IMG/VR virus record: IMGVR_UViG_3300030109_001018
Location: 1-43,334 of that record
DNA from: a virus
Length of the DNA: 43,334 nucleotides
Direction: 5' to 3' (one strand)
Shown piece after piece: positions 18,745-27,604 of the stretch. The position numbers and the translations under genes were made by a program. Numbering within the stretch: position 1 is the stretch's first letter; the number at the start of each line of letters is the position of its first letter. Under the pieces are notes generated by a model. The model searched no databases. It was not told where the DNA came from and worked only from the letters and a program-made list of their open reading frames with translations.

Positions 18745-20103
18745 CTAACCTAATGAACTTAGCAATCTCCAAAGGTTAGTGCCATAACTTTGTTGCAAAG
18801 CACCTTGATTCATTGCTTGATTATCTTCAATAACTAATTTAGCTATTGATTCGGTTACTTTTTGATTTATTAATTCTAATGGGTCAGAGAATGGTTTAAC
18901 TACTTGATTAGGTGCATCACCTTTAATTCTATCTTGTTGTGCTGATTTATATACACTAGCTGCTGCTGTATAAGGTGACATGTATCTACCTTCAGACAAT
19001 TGAACTTCTTCATAAATTTTTGCTATATCTGCTGCCGCAACTCCTGCAAGATATGGATTCATTAAACTACCTGTCATTTGTAACCATTGGTTTTTAGCTT
19101 CTGACATTCTTGCATCCATAGAAGGTGTAACTATAATCTGTGTGTCCATACCTGTTTTTCTTTTATCTTTAATTAAAGAATCAGCACCTTGTAATAAATA
19201 ATTATGAAACAACCCTTTTGCTTTAGGACTTGATGCTACATCCGCAAACAATCTACTTACAGCTGCAGCATCACCTGATGCTAAAGCAGCTTCAATATTT
19301 GCTGTATCTATACCTGCTGATACAAAACCTTTTATAAGCTCATCACCACTTGGTAAGTATTGCCCACTCCTATTTAAAGTAGTCATTAAATCTTGCATAG
19401 CATTAATAGTTGGTTGGTCAAGTTGATTAGGAGTATATATTGTTCTATCTTCTTGATTAATATAATCTCCTAATAAACCTAACTCTACTAATCTTAGTTG
19501 TATATCTTGCAACCAAGTTTGCCCATTCTTTTGTATATGTGGGTCTGCATATAAATTTGTTTCTATACCTAATGTAAATATAGGTAATGTACCTCCTGTA
19601 CCAAAACCTCTTTGACCTATAGCAGGACTTCCTTGTATTCCATAGAATTGTGAACCTAACATAGAACCTACTGCTGCTGCTAATTCTTCACTACCATATA
19701 AATCTTGTAACGCAGCTTGACCTTGAATAAACTCTTCATATTCTCTTTCGGCATCTGTCATTCTGCTTTGGTCTAATACATCTCTCCATATTTCAGGTTG
19801 TTCTTCTACTAATGTAGGTAATATAATATCAAACTCTTCTTTACGTTTTGTTAATGCACTACGATTGTTTTCGTACATTGTAAAATAATTTTTACCTTCA
19901 GCAGTTAACATATTAATTAACTGAGCTTTTTCTGTTTCATCTAAATTATATGGCATACTATTCACAATCTCTTCTGCTTGTGTACGTATTAATGAATCAT
20001 TACCAAATGCTTGTTCTTGCAATCCTGATGCACTAAACAAATCTGCAACTATATAATATTCAAGTAAAGGTAATATTTTATTGTATGCATCATTAACTGT
20101 CAT
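18745..20103 (-). CDS. Putative internal virion protein, 452 aa
   Basis: This helical, Gln/Ala-rich protein has acidic N-terminal helices (PYNLDETEKAQLINMLTAEG) and a Gly-rich centre (QFYGIQGSPAIGQRGFGTGG, near residues 150-170). It has no signal peptide, membrane segment or catalytic motif. The ATG overlaps the TGA of the 1721-aa gene as ATGA, and the next gene starts 1 nt after its stop. This tight set (1721, 452, 247 and 2512 aa) looks like an ejection or internal-core module, as in T7-like phages. There is no sequence match I can name. Confidence 0.6.
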   Translation of the reverse strand: MTVNDAYNKILPLLEYYIVADLFSASGLQEQAFGNDSLIRTQAEEIVNSMPYNLDETEKAQLINMLTAEGKNYFTMYENNRSALTKRKEEFDIILPTLVEEQPEIWRDVLDQSRMTDAEREYEEFIQGQAALQDLYGSEELAAAVGSMLGSQFYGIQGSPAIGQRGFGTGGTLPIFTLGIETNLYADPHIQKNGQTWLQDIQLRLVELGLLGDYINQEDRTIYTPNQLDQPTINAMQDLMTTLNRSGQYLPSGDELIKGFVSAGIDTANIEAALASGDAAAVSRLFADVASSPKAKGLFHNYLLQGADSLIKDKRKTGMDTQIIVTPSMDARMSEAKNQWLQMTGSLMNPYLAGVAAADIAKIYEEVQLSEGRYMSPYTAAASVYKSAQQDRIKGDAPNQVVKPFSDPLELINQKVTESIAKLVIEDNQAMNQGALQQSYGTNLWRLLSSLG

Positions 20104-23100
20104 AATTCAAACCCATCAAATAGTGGTAACTCCATTGTATCAGCATCTCTAAATTCTCGCACTCCAACATTATAAAACCAAAAATAGAAATCAGGAGATA
20201 TACGTATAAGTTTTTCTGCTGCTGCTTGTAGTAACTCACGTTCTTGTCGTGCATCTGTTCTGCTAAGTTGTGCAGTTGCATTGCCTGTTCTAAACCTTAA
20301 ACCACCTAATAATAAGTTTCTTTGTTGTAGGTAAGCATTAAGTGCATTAGTAACAGGTAAGTCTTTTATCTTAACTTTAGTTCCATCAGGTAAACTTACA
20401 ACAGTATCAGCCTCTCTACTTAACATATTCTGTAATTCATCCATTTGAGAATCAATAGGCACAGTACTGATAGAAGGATACTCTTTTATCTCATATACGT
20501 CTGCGAGCTCTATAACGCCCATTTTAAACATGTTATCTCTAGCTACGGTGTCCATTGCCATGTTAGGATTTTCGTATAATGTTCTTCTTAAATTTTCTTT
20601 AGCTAAATTAAATAACCCTGTTTTATATCCATCTTCATACCATTCATCTAAGTTCCTAGCTTTTCTTGCACCTGTAATAAAAGTGTTAGTATATGCAGTT
20701 AAATAGAACTCATCTGTTGGTGCATCAGGAAATAACCAATAAGCAGTATTAGGATATCTTTCAAATATTTCAGGGTTAGCTGCAGCAAAGTATGTACCTT
20801 GTTCTGTATAAGATGTAGGTGTAACTTCTTTTGATTTAGATGTAGTTAACGCTACAGGATTAAATCCAAATTGTTTAATAAACCAATCAGTAGCTCTTAA
20901 TTCATCTCCGTTAAACCTTGCTAAAGCTCTATAGTATGCGTCACTAAACAAAGCAGTTTCAAAAAATGCAGGGTTTTTTTCTATCTCATCAGGTGATACA
21001 TGTAACGCAGCACCCGGTACAGATGTTTTATATTCATACTTAACAAATGCTTGTGTTGGCAAAACAGCTTGAGTAGCTGCCCTATACAATACAATATTTG
21101 TTGCACCTTTTTTAATTCTATCTAATGATTTAGCTTGTAACTCAGGAGTAGTGTCATCATAAAGACCTGTATCAATATGAACTTTCATTACGTCAATTAA
21201 AGTATCTTCATACAATTTTCTTTTCTGTGGGTCATCACTAAACAAAGTTTGTAATTTCCTAACCCAACCCGGTAAAAATTGGTCTTGTATCTCATCAGGT
21301 CTACCAAATGGAAATATAAGTTTTTCAAATCTTGGTTCTAAATCACCCGGTGGCAACATGTAATTTATAGGTACAGTACCTAGTGGACCTAATCCTAAAC
21401 CAATACCACCTGTAATCATGTTTAATCCTTCTAATCTAGAAGGTGTTTTAACTCTTGCTTGTACATCTCCTACTTGTTCTTCTGATGAACCTAATGACCA
21501 TTTAGTTAATAACCTATCTCCAAATTGTGAAAAGTTATAAAACTCTTCACCTGTTTGTGGGTCTGTATATACAAATCCTTTTTTCTTTGCACCGTCTATT
21601 CCCATCTGTGCATATCTTGGTATTGCAGGATTAGCTGATAATAATCTTTTCCATGTTCCTAAGACTTCAATATATACTTCTGCGAAAGGAACAATGTTAC
21701 GTAGTATTTCAGAAGTAACATGTCGTTTATTTAAATCGTATAACAAGTTTTGAGTTTTAGTTAATGCTGTAGCTTTAGCTAAATTGTCTACATCAACAAT
21801 GTCTGCATCTAATAAAGTTGCTTTATAGTTTCCTGTCTTTTGTTCTTTAATTGCACTTTTAATTTTATTACCTAGTTTGCCTTTCATTACATTAGATTTG
21901 TATGCCATCTTTTGTACTTGGTCTCTTAAACCTGCATCCATGTGTGGTAATAAATCAGATATTTCTTCCCAATAAAATTGTCTAAATGCAGGTGAACGTG
22001 ATAATTGATTAGTAGGTCTTGACATAAATATATCAAACAAATTTTCTAATGTTGCATCTAAAGAACGTCCCCATTCATGAGATACATCAAATCTTTGTAT
22101 CTTAACTGTTGGTGGTCTATTAGGTATTTTTTTTGTACCTAACCATGTACTAAATTTTCTATAAGCATCTTGTGATTCACCTTCTCCTAAATATATAATA
22201 TAATCATTTCCTGTTTGTGGATTAACCATACCTCTTAATGTAAATTGTGATATTAAACCATCTTCTCTAGGTACAGCAGCTAAGAAATCTTGTATAAGTT
22301 CAGTATCTCCTTGTTTAGTTATACGATAAGTAAATGCATCATTAATCCATTCATTAGGATTTATTTCTTCACCCATGCCATAAATACGACCTGTTGTAGT
22401 ATTGACTACTTCATAAGCTCCACCTGTTTCATAATGAATACGTGCATAAACAGATTCAACATACTCTTTAGCTTTTTGGTCAGAATCCATAATTATCTTT
22501 TTACTATTAACAAAAGCATCATCTACATTTCCTGCAAACGATTCTCTTATGTAACGTAAATCACCATTTAAAAATCTTTGTGTTATTTCATCTAAACTAA
22601 CTTCAGTCATACCTGTTCTGTGATATTTAGCTAGTTCTTTAACAAGTGGGTCTTTTTCTAATATAAACAAACCTCTAGCCCAACCTTTATCAAAACCTTC
22701 TATATCAGGTCCTGTAGGTCTATTTAAATATTTCCAATATCTAGAACGTTCAGGGTCTACACCTAACCAACCACCATGTCCCATTGACATAGAAGCTACG
22801 TGGTCATAATGATGAGAACTAATATTACCTGTAATGTCATACATACCTTTACCAAATCTATCTTTAAATGCTGCTACTTTTTGTACAGCTAACTCTTCGT
22901 CACCTGTAAATCTTGTTACTGTTTTTAATAATTTACTTCTCTCTGCAGGTGTTCTACCTAATACCCAACCAAACCATGATGTAGGGTGATAGAATACTGA
23001 ATCCATATTTGCTGATGCCATACGTAATTGTTCTTCACCAATAACACGAGCAGTCCATGCAGGTCTTAATAACACTAAAGGTTTCCATAATTTTTGCATA

Positions 23101-25265
23101 ACACCACTAGCTAATCTTGTTATAGAAGCTTCTTGTAATGTTATTGAATCTTCAATAAACTCTCCACGTTTACTTACTCTTGTAGCTTTAGCAACAAATC
23201 CTTTATAAAACATATCTTGAATAGCTTCTAAACCTGTTAACTTGCCATGAGCAACATCATCTAATTCTCTTTTAACTCCTAGTTCTATTGCACGTGCTAA
23301 AGGTTTATTCATAAATTTTTGTACGCTAGCAGTGTCAGCAACACCAAGTGTTAATATTTTTCCTACAAAAGTTCTTAAAGGACCTACAAGTTTTATAAAT
23401 GTTCTAATATCAGGCATAGGTATAAAACCTTCAGACACATACTCTGATATAAGTTGTGCTGTAGGTTGTGATAAAAATACTTCTTCTCCATTTACTTTTA
23501 ATGATTTAAATTTTTGTCCGGGTATTATCTGACCTGTATTAATACCTACACCTTCTTTTTGACCAAGTGTTACGAAATACTTTCTTGTTTCATCTACTGA
23601 TGCCCACCATGCTTCTACACCTTTTAATACAGAAGGCGGTATACCTGCAGCTTCTAATGATGTAGTTATTTCATTTAACACACCTGTACCTGCAGGATTA
23701 TTCCAAATATCTACAATAGTATTAAAGTTATCTACAAAGTTTAAATCATCAGTAACAGCTTGCCTTGATGCCATTTCAGCTATTTTATCTAATACTTCGT
23801 CTTGTTTTTTTACTGTAACATTTGCAAACTTCATCCACTCTGATAATTGTTTATATGTTCTATCTAAATTTCTAACTTCTAATTTTTCTACAGGAAATGC
23901 ACTTGCTAACATTTGTCCTAATGCTGTACCATCTGCACCTAAAGACCTAACTGCAGTAGCAGAACCTACATCAAATCCATATTGAAATCCTTTACCTTTT
24001 GCTGCAGAATATAATCCACCTGCAACTCTAGTAGGTACTGCACGTGTTAATAATGATGTTGCATCTAATCTATGTTTAATTGATGTACCCATATGTGGTA
24101 CAAGTAAATCTATAACTTCTTCAGGAGTTTTTGATTTTTTTAAAGCACCCATTAAAGCAGCAGTACCTTCGTATTTAAGTAATGCTTGTATTTCAGTATG
24201 TGTTTCTGCTTTAGCTAGATAATTAGCAATACGATAACCTGATTCTGATTTTCTAAAGTAATCATTTAATGCAGGTTTATTTATTACACGTCTATACATT
24301 GTATCTACTAATCCTGCAGAACGTGCTGCTTTTAATGCTTCGTCACTTTCTATTACACCTTTTGTATATATAGAAGGAGCTGCTTTAACTTGTTTAGCTA
24401 ATTTACCATAAGCTGAACCTGCCCATAAAGCAGGGTCTGTACCTAATCTCCAAGCACCATCAAATATTGTACTCATTAATTTAAATTGCCAATCATCAGG
24501 TTCAAATAACTCTACTGCTATATTTCTACCAATAGATAGAGGTACAGTACCATTGTTAGTTGTATAGCTACCAAAGTTAGCTACTTCTTCTCTATAATCA
24601 CTTGTTATCGGTGCACCTAACTCTTCTTGTAATCTTTGTCCTACAATGTTAGGGTCTGCACCCATACCAACTAATTCTTGATATATTTCTGTCTCTTCTG
24701 CTTTTTGACTTTCACCAAGTATTCCATCACCTAGGTTTACTTTTTCTCCTGATTTTATTTTATTTACTGCTTGTACAAATGGTGTATCAGGTTGTGCTCT
24801 ATAGTAATTCATTACGTCATCTGCATAAGTTGGGTCTATAGTAGACATAGCACCCCAAGCTACAATGTTCCAAGGTTTCATACCTCTATCCATTAATGCC
24901 ATAGCATTAGCTTTGTATGTTTTGTCTATAGAATCAGCCATAGATTGTAAACCTGTAAAAGCCATACGTAATGCTGACTTACTTGCTTCTTTCCATTTAC
25001 TTTGTTCTTCAGCTTCGTTAGCTAACCATTTGTCAACAATTGCATCCCATTCAGGTCTACTAGGGTCTAGTCCATATAATGAAGCACCAACAATAGTATC
25101 TGTTGGTAAAAAACCAAAAGCATTAGAATTTTCTTTTAATGTAGTAGAAAATTGTGGATTTTGATTTACATAATTTCTAAATGCTAATCTTTTTTTATGT
25201 TGAGCTTCTGCTTGTTTAGAAGCTTTATCTTCCATCCAAGGAGGCAAATGATAAAATAATGCCAT
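20100..25265 (-). CDS. Giant 1721-aa virion-associated protein, function unknown
   Basis: A single frame of 5.2 kb encodes a mostly helical protein. The N-terminus is charged (DKASKQAEAQHKKRLAFRNY). There is an RPAWTARVIGEEQLRMASAN segment near residues 745-765. A segment near residues 1240-1290 (EILRNIVPFAEVYIEVLGTW, then KRLLSANPAIPRY) recalls the membrane-proximal IVPF-type stretches of large phage ejection proteins. It is followed by a Gly-rich hydrophobic loop (TGGIGLGLGPLGTVP) that could insert into membranes. Its start is a TAATG overlap with the small gene upstream. Ejection into the host envelope is inferred from size, position and neighbours. Confidence 0.75.
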   Translation of the reverse strand: MALFYHLPPWMEDKASKQAEAQHKKRLAFRNYVNQNPQFSTTLKENSNAFGFLPTDTIVGASLYGLDPSRPEWDAIVDKWLANEAEEQSKWKEASKSALRMAFTGLQSMADSIDKTYKANAMALMDRGMKPWNIVAWGAMSTIDPTYADDVMNYYRAQPDTPFVQAVNKIKSGEKVNLGDGILGESQKAEETEIYQELVGMGADPNIVGQRLQEELGAPITSDYREEVANFGSYTTNNGTVPLSIGRNIAVELFEPDDWQFKLMSTIFDGAWRLGTDPALWAGSAYGKLAKQVKAAPSIYTKGVIESDEALKAARSAGLVDTMYRRVINKPALNDYFRKSESGYRIANYLAKAETHTEIQALLKYEGTAALMGALKKSKTPEEVIDLLVPHMGTSIKHRLDATSLLTRAVPTRVAGGLYSAAKGKGFQYGFDVGSATAVRSLGADGTALGQMLASAFPVEKLEVRNLDRTYKQLSEWMKFANVTVKKQDEVLDKIAEMASRQAVTDDLNFVDNFNTIVDIWNNPAGTGVLNEITTSLEAAGIPPSVLKGVEAWWASVDETRKYFVTLGQKEGVGINTGQIIPGQKFKSLKVNGEEVFLSQPTAQLISEYVSEGFIPMPDIRTFIKLVGPLRTFVGKILTLGVADTASVQKFMNKPLARAIELGVKRELDDVAHGKLTGLEAIQDMFYKGFVAKATRVSKRGEFIEDSITLQEASITRLASGVMQKLWKPLVLLRPAWTARVIGEEQLRMASANMDSVFYHPTSWFGWVLGRTPAERSKLLKTVTRFTGDEELAVQKVAAFKDRFGKGMYDITGNISSHHYDHVASMSMGHGGWLGVDPERSRYWKYLNRPTGPDIEGFDKGWARGLFILEKDPLVKELAKYHRTGMTEVSLDEITQRFLNGDLRYIRESFAGNVDDAFVNSKKIIMDSDQKAKEYVESVYARIHYETGGAYEVVNTTTGRIYGMGEEINPNEWINDAFTYRITKQGDTELIQDFLAAVPREDGLISQFTLRGMVNPQTGNDYIIYLGEGESQDAYRKFSTWLGTKKIPNRPPTVKIQRFDVSHEWGRSLDATLENLFDIFMSRPTNQLSRSPAFRQFYWEEISDLLPHMDAGLRDQVQKMAYKSNVMKGKLGNKIKSAIKEQKTGNYKATLLDADIVDVDNLAKATALTKTQNLLYDLNKRHVTSEILRNIVPFAEVYIEVLGTWKRLLSANPAIPRYAQMGIDGAKKKGFVYTDPQTGEEFYNFSQFGDRLLTKWSLGSSEEQVGDVQARVKTPSRLEGLNMITGGIGLGLGPLGTVPINYMLPPGDLEPRFEKLIFPFGRPDEIQDQFLPGWVRKLQTLFSDDPQKRKLYEDTLIDVMKVHIDTGLYDDTTPELQAKSLDRIKKGATNIVLYRAATQAVLPTQAFVKYEYKTSVPGAALHVSPDEIEKNPAFFETALFSDAYYRALARFNGDELRATDWFIKQFGFNPVALTTSKSKEVTPTSYTEQGTYFAAANPEIFERYPNTAYWLFPDAPTDEFYLTAYTNTFITGARKARNLDEWYEDGYKTGLFNLAKENLRRTLYENPNMAMDTVARDNMFKMGVIELADVYEIKEYPSISTVPIDSQMDELQNMLSREADTVVSLPDGTKVKIKDLPVTNALNAYLQQRNLLLGGLRFRTGNATAQLSRTDARQERELLQAAAEKLIRISPDFYFWFYNVGVREFRDADTMELPLFDGFEL

Positions 25266-25684
25266 TACGTTGGCTCTTGTCTAGCTACTTGTCCTCGTCT
25301 AGTTAACGCTGCAGTTTCATAACTTGGAACAATTGCGTTTATTTCTTCTAATAATAAATCAACATCATCAGGTGTTAATCCATTAGACATTTGAAACGCA
25401 GGTCCAAGATTTGGATTGCTATTACTTACAGCACTATTGTTACCACCGGGACCAAACACATTTGGTATATTTACTATTTGTTCTGCACTTGTTTGTGCAC
25501 CTGAAGGAACTACTCCTTGTTCTGCTTCTCTTGCCATTGGTGCACCTTGTTGTTGGTCAACTAAAGATTTACTTTGACCTGTTGGGTCACCTTCTGCACG
25601 AGGTATATTTGTTACAGGTTGTGTATCGTATGTCGGTCTACCACCTGCTACAGGGTTGCTATCTCTAGTACGTCTCTTCGCCAT
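25265..25684 (-). CDS. Disordered basic/acidic late protein, unknown function
   Basis: This 139-aa protein begins MAKRRTRDSNPVAGGRPTYD. It is Gln/Gly/Pro/Asn-rich through residue 100, so it is probably disordered. It ends with a short acidic helix (TPDDVDLLLEEINAIVP) and a basic tail. It overlaps the upstream 68-aa gene by 20 nt and the start of the 1721-aa gene as TAATG. It may be an adaptor between portal and internal proteins or a DNA-binding head protein. Both are guesses from position. Confidence 0.65.
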   Translation of the reverse strand: MAKRRTRDSNPVAGGRPTYDTQPVTNIPRAEGDPTGQSKSLVDQQQGAPMAREAEQGVVPSGAQTSAEQIVNIPNVFGPGGNNSAVSNSNPNLGPAFQMSNGLTPDDVDLLLEEINAIVPSYETAALTRRGQVARQEPT

Positions 25685-25871
25685 AATGTTCCTCAGGTAT
25701 AAATCTAATTTCTATACTTCCTAAACCCGGAAAATAAATTACAGGCATATCTAATTCATCTTCTTCTGCTTGATAAGTATCTAATTTAGCTTGTGCTTTT
25801 AAAACTAATTGTTCTGCTAATGAAACATCATATTTATATTCTTCCCATATAATTTCATTAAACTCATCCAT
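25665..25871 (-). CDS. Small acidic protein next to portal
   Basis: This 68-aa, strongly acidic product has a helical first half (YDVSLAEQLVLKAQAKLDTY) and a beta-like second half (MPVIYFPGLGSIEIRFIPEE). Its ATG overlaps the portal stop as TAATG. Small acidic genes at this place often encode portal-associated or head-assembly factors. No family is recognised. Confidence 0.65.
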   Translation of the reverse strand: MDEFNEIIWEEYKYDVSLAEQLVLKAQAKLDTYQAEEDELDMPVIYFPGLGSIEIRFIPEEHYGEETY

Positions 25872-27601
25872 TATTGAACACCTCCAAAAGCTTGTTGAAC
25901 ACTTGGTAATCCTCCCTGTTGTGCCATAGCAGCTGCTTGCATTGCTGCTTGTTGTTCTTCTTGTGCTTCAGCAGTTTCAGCAAAAAAGTTTTCTAATATA
26001 TCTACCATGTTCTTTGGTGATTTATAAATAGAACTTAATGCTGTCATAGCTTGCATGTTTCCTTGTTGTGCTTGTGCAAGTAAAGAATCAAATAAAACTC
26101 TTTCTGCTTTTTCTTTTGTAATTCTATCGTTAATCATTTGTAAGTTATCTAAACCATCCATCTCTTCTTGCATGGTTTGTCTATCAATAATACCTGCTTG
26201 TAGTAATTGTAAACCTGTTACAATTTTCTGTGGTTCATCAAATGATGCCATAGCACCATACTTACGTACAGTTTTATATGCACCTTTAATATCTACATCA
26301 GGTTTATAATTCTCTTCAAATATACTTCCTCTATAAATTCCTGATATAGAACGTTTAACATTTCCGTGCATTATTTCGTCATACTCTAAACGTTTGTAAT
26401 CTACTTGTTCTAATGCTGTAGTTAAAATTGTATGGTACTCTCTAACCATTTGACCAACACCGCTGTTAAGTTCTTCTAAACCTCTACCGGTAACAAATGA
26501 ATTAGGAGATACACCATCATCTTGTACAGGATATCCTGCTACAACACGTAGGTGTCTTTCTAATCTAGATACTTGGTCAAATAATTGATAAGGTAAATTA
26601 GTTACAGGTTTTACAACTTGAGTACCCGGAGATAAATAATTTACAGAGTGTCTACCTTTTCTATACTTACCTGATTCTAATTCTCCAACAATATTTGTTT
26701 CTGTAAATACTGCATCTTCCATAGCAATAACAGACATAATATTTATTTTTGCCATAGCTGACATTAAACCTATAACTTGGTCAAACTGTCCTTGTAATGC
26801 ATCAAATGAAAATCTTTTAGCAACAACAAATGCAGGTCCTGATTTTAATGGATTAGGAACAAAGTCTACAATTTTACTAGAAGCTACGTGTACAACATGT
26901 GTACCAACTTCATTCATGTATTCTACAATGACTTCACCACCACGTGAACTTTCCCAACGTTCTTCATCATTTTGTGGTAAACCAACATTGCCTGTTATAG
27001 TTACACCACCCGGAGCTGACCTTTTCTTTTTTGTATTAAAATAACTTTTTAACTCAGGATACATTTGTACTAAATCTGATTCAGGTATTCTACGTATAAT
27101 TCCTAACTCTTGTGGTTGTTGTGCTGTACCATAGTAACCCGGATAACAATCATAAGGGTCTCTTAATACTGCACAAGGATATGGTTTACCTGTAGGGTCC
27201 ATTTTAGTTTGTATAGTCCAAACAACAAATCCATAGCCCGGTAACCATCTACCTATTTGTGGTAGTTGCATATTTAATTCTTGATGTTCGTCATATGCAT
27301 GTACAATTCTTTCTAACTTATCTCTTCTATCTTTAGCTCTTACACTGTCTTTGTTTACAGATAATGGAATTTCTAAATTAGGAACTCTACCAATTTTTTG
27401 TGCAATTCTATCTAATGCAGATAATAATAAGTTAGGTGCAGGTAAATCTCCTCCACCCATAGCTGCGTTAGGACCTAGTAATTCACGTATACCATCAGCA
27501 CCACCATTAATAATTTTTCTAAATCTATTTCTATCAGGTAGAGCTTTATCGTGTAGATGTTTTAACTCTACAACTCTATCTATTATGTTGTCAACTTTCA
27601 T
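25871..27601 (-). CDS. Portal protein
   Basis: This 576-aa protein forms, by family analogy, the dodecameric ring at the DNA entry vertex. It shows a wing and clip of mixed beta structure (VVWTIQTKMDPTGKPYPCAV, DPYDCYPGYYG), a QFDQVIGLMSAMAKINIMSV stem-like helix, and a C-terminal helical crown. The crown is followed by a Gln/Ala-rich tail (EEQQAAMQAAAMAQQGG). The length is normal for a portal. It starts 3 nt downstream of the terminase stop, and the pair is the standard packaging module. The start uses an ATG with no strong ribosome site, so coupling to the terminase gene is likely. Confidence 0.88.
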   Translation of the reverse strand: MKVDNIIDRVVELKHLHDKALPDRNRFRKIINGGADGIRELLGPNAAMGGGDLPAPNLLLSALDRIAQKIGRVPNLEIPLSVNKDSVRAKDRRDKLERIVHAYDEHQELNMQLPQIGRWLPGYGFVVWTIQTKMDPTGKPYPCAVLRDPYDCYPGYYGTAQQPQELGIIRRIPESDLVQMYPELKSYFNTKKKRSAPGGVTITGNVGLPQNDEERWESSRGGEVIVEYMNEVGTHVVHVASSKIVDFVPNPLKSGPAFVVAKRFSFDALQGQFDQVIGLMSAMAKINIMSVIAMEDAVFTETNIVGELESGKYRKGRHSVNYLSPGTQVVKPVTNLPYQLFDQVSRLERHLRVVAGYPVQDDGVSPNSFVTGRGLEELNSGVGQMVREYHTILTTALEQVDYKRLEYDEIMHGNVKRSISGIYRGSIFEENYKPDVDIKGAYKTVRKYGAMASFDEPQKIVTGLQLLQAGIIDRQTMQEEMDGLDNLQMINDRITKEKAERVLFDSLLAQAQQGNMQAMTALSSIYKSPKNMVDILENFFAETAEAQEEQQAAMQAAAMAQQGGLPSVQQAFGGVQ

Positions 27602-27604
27602 TTA

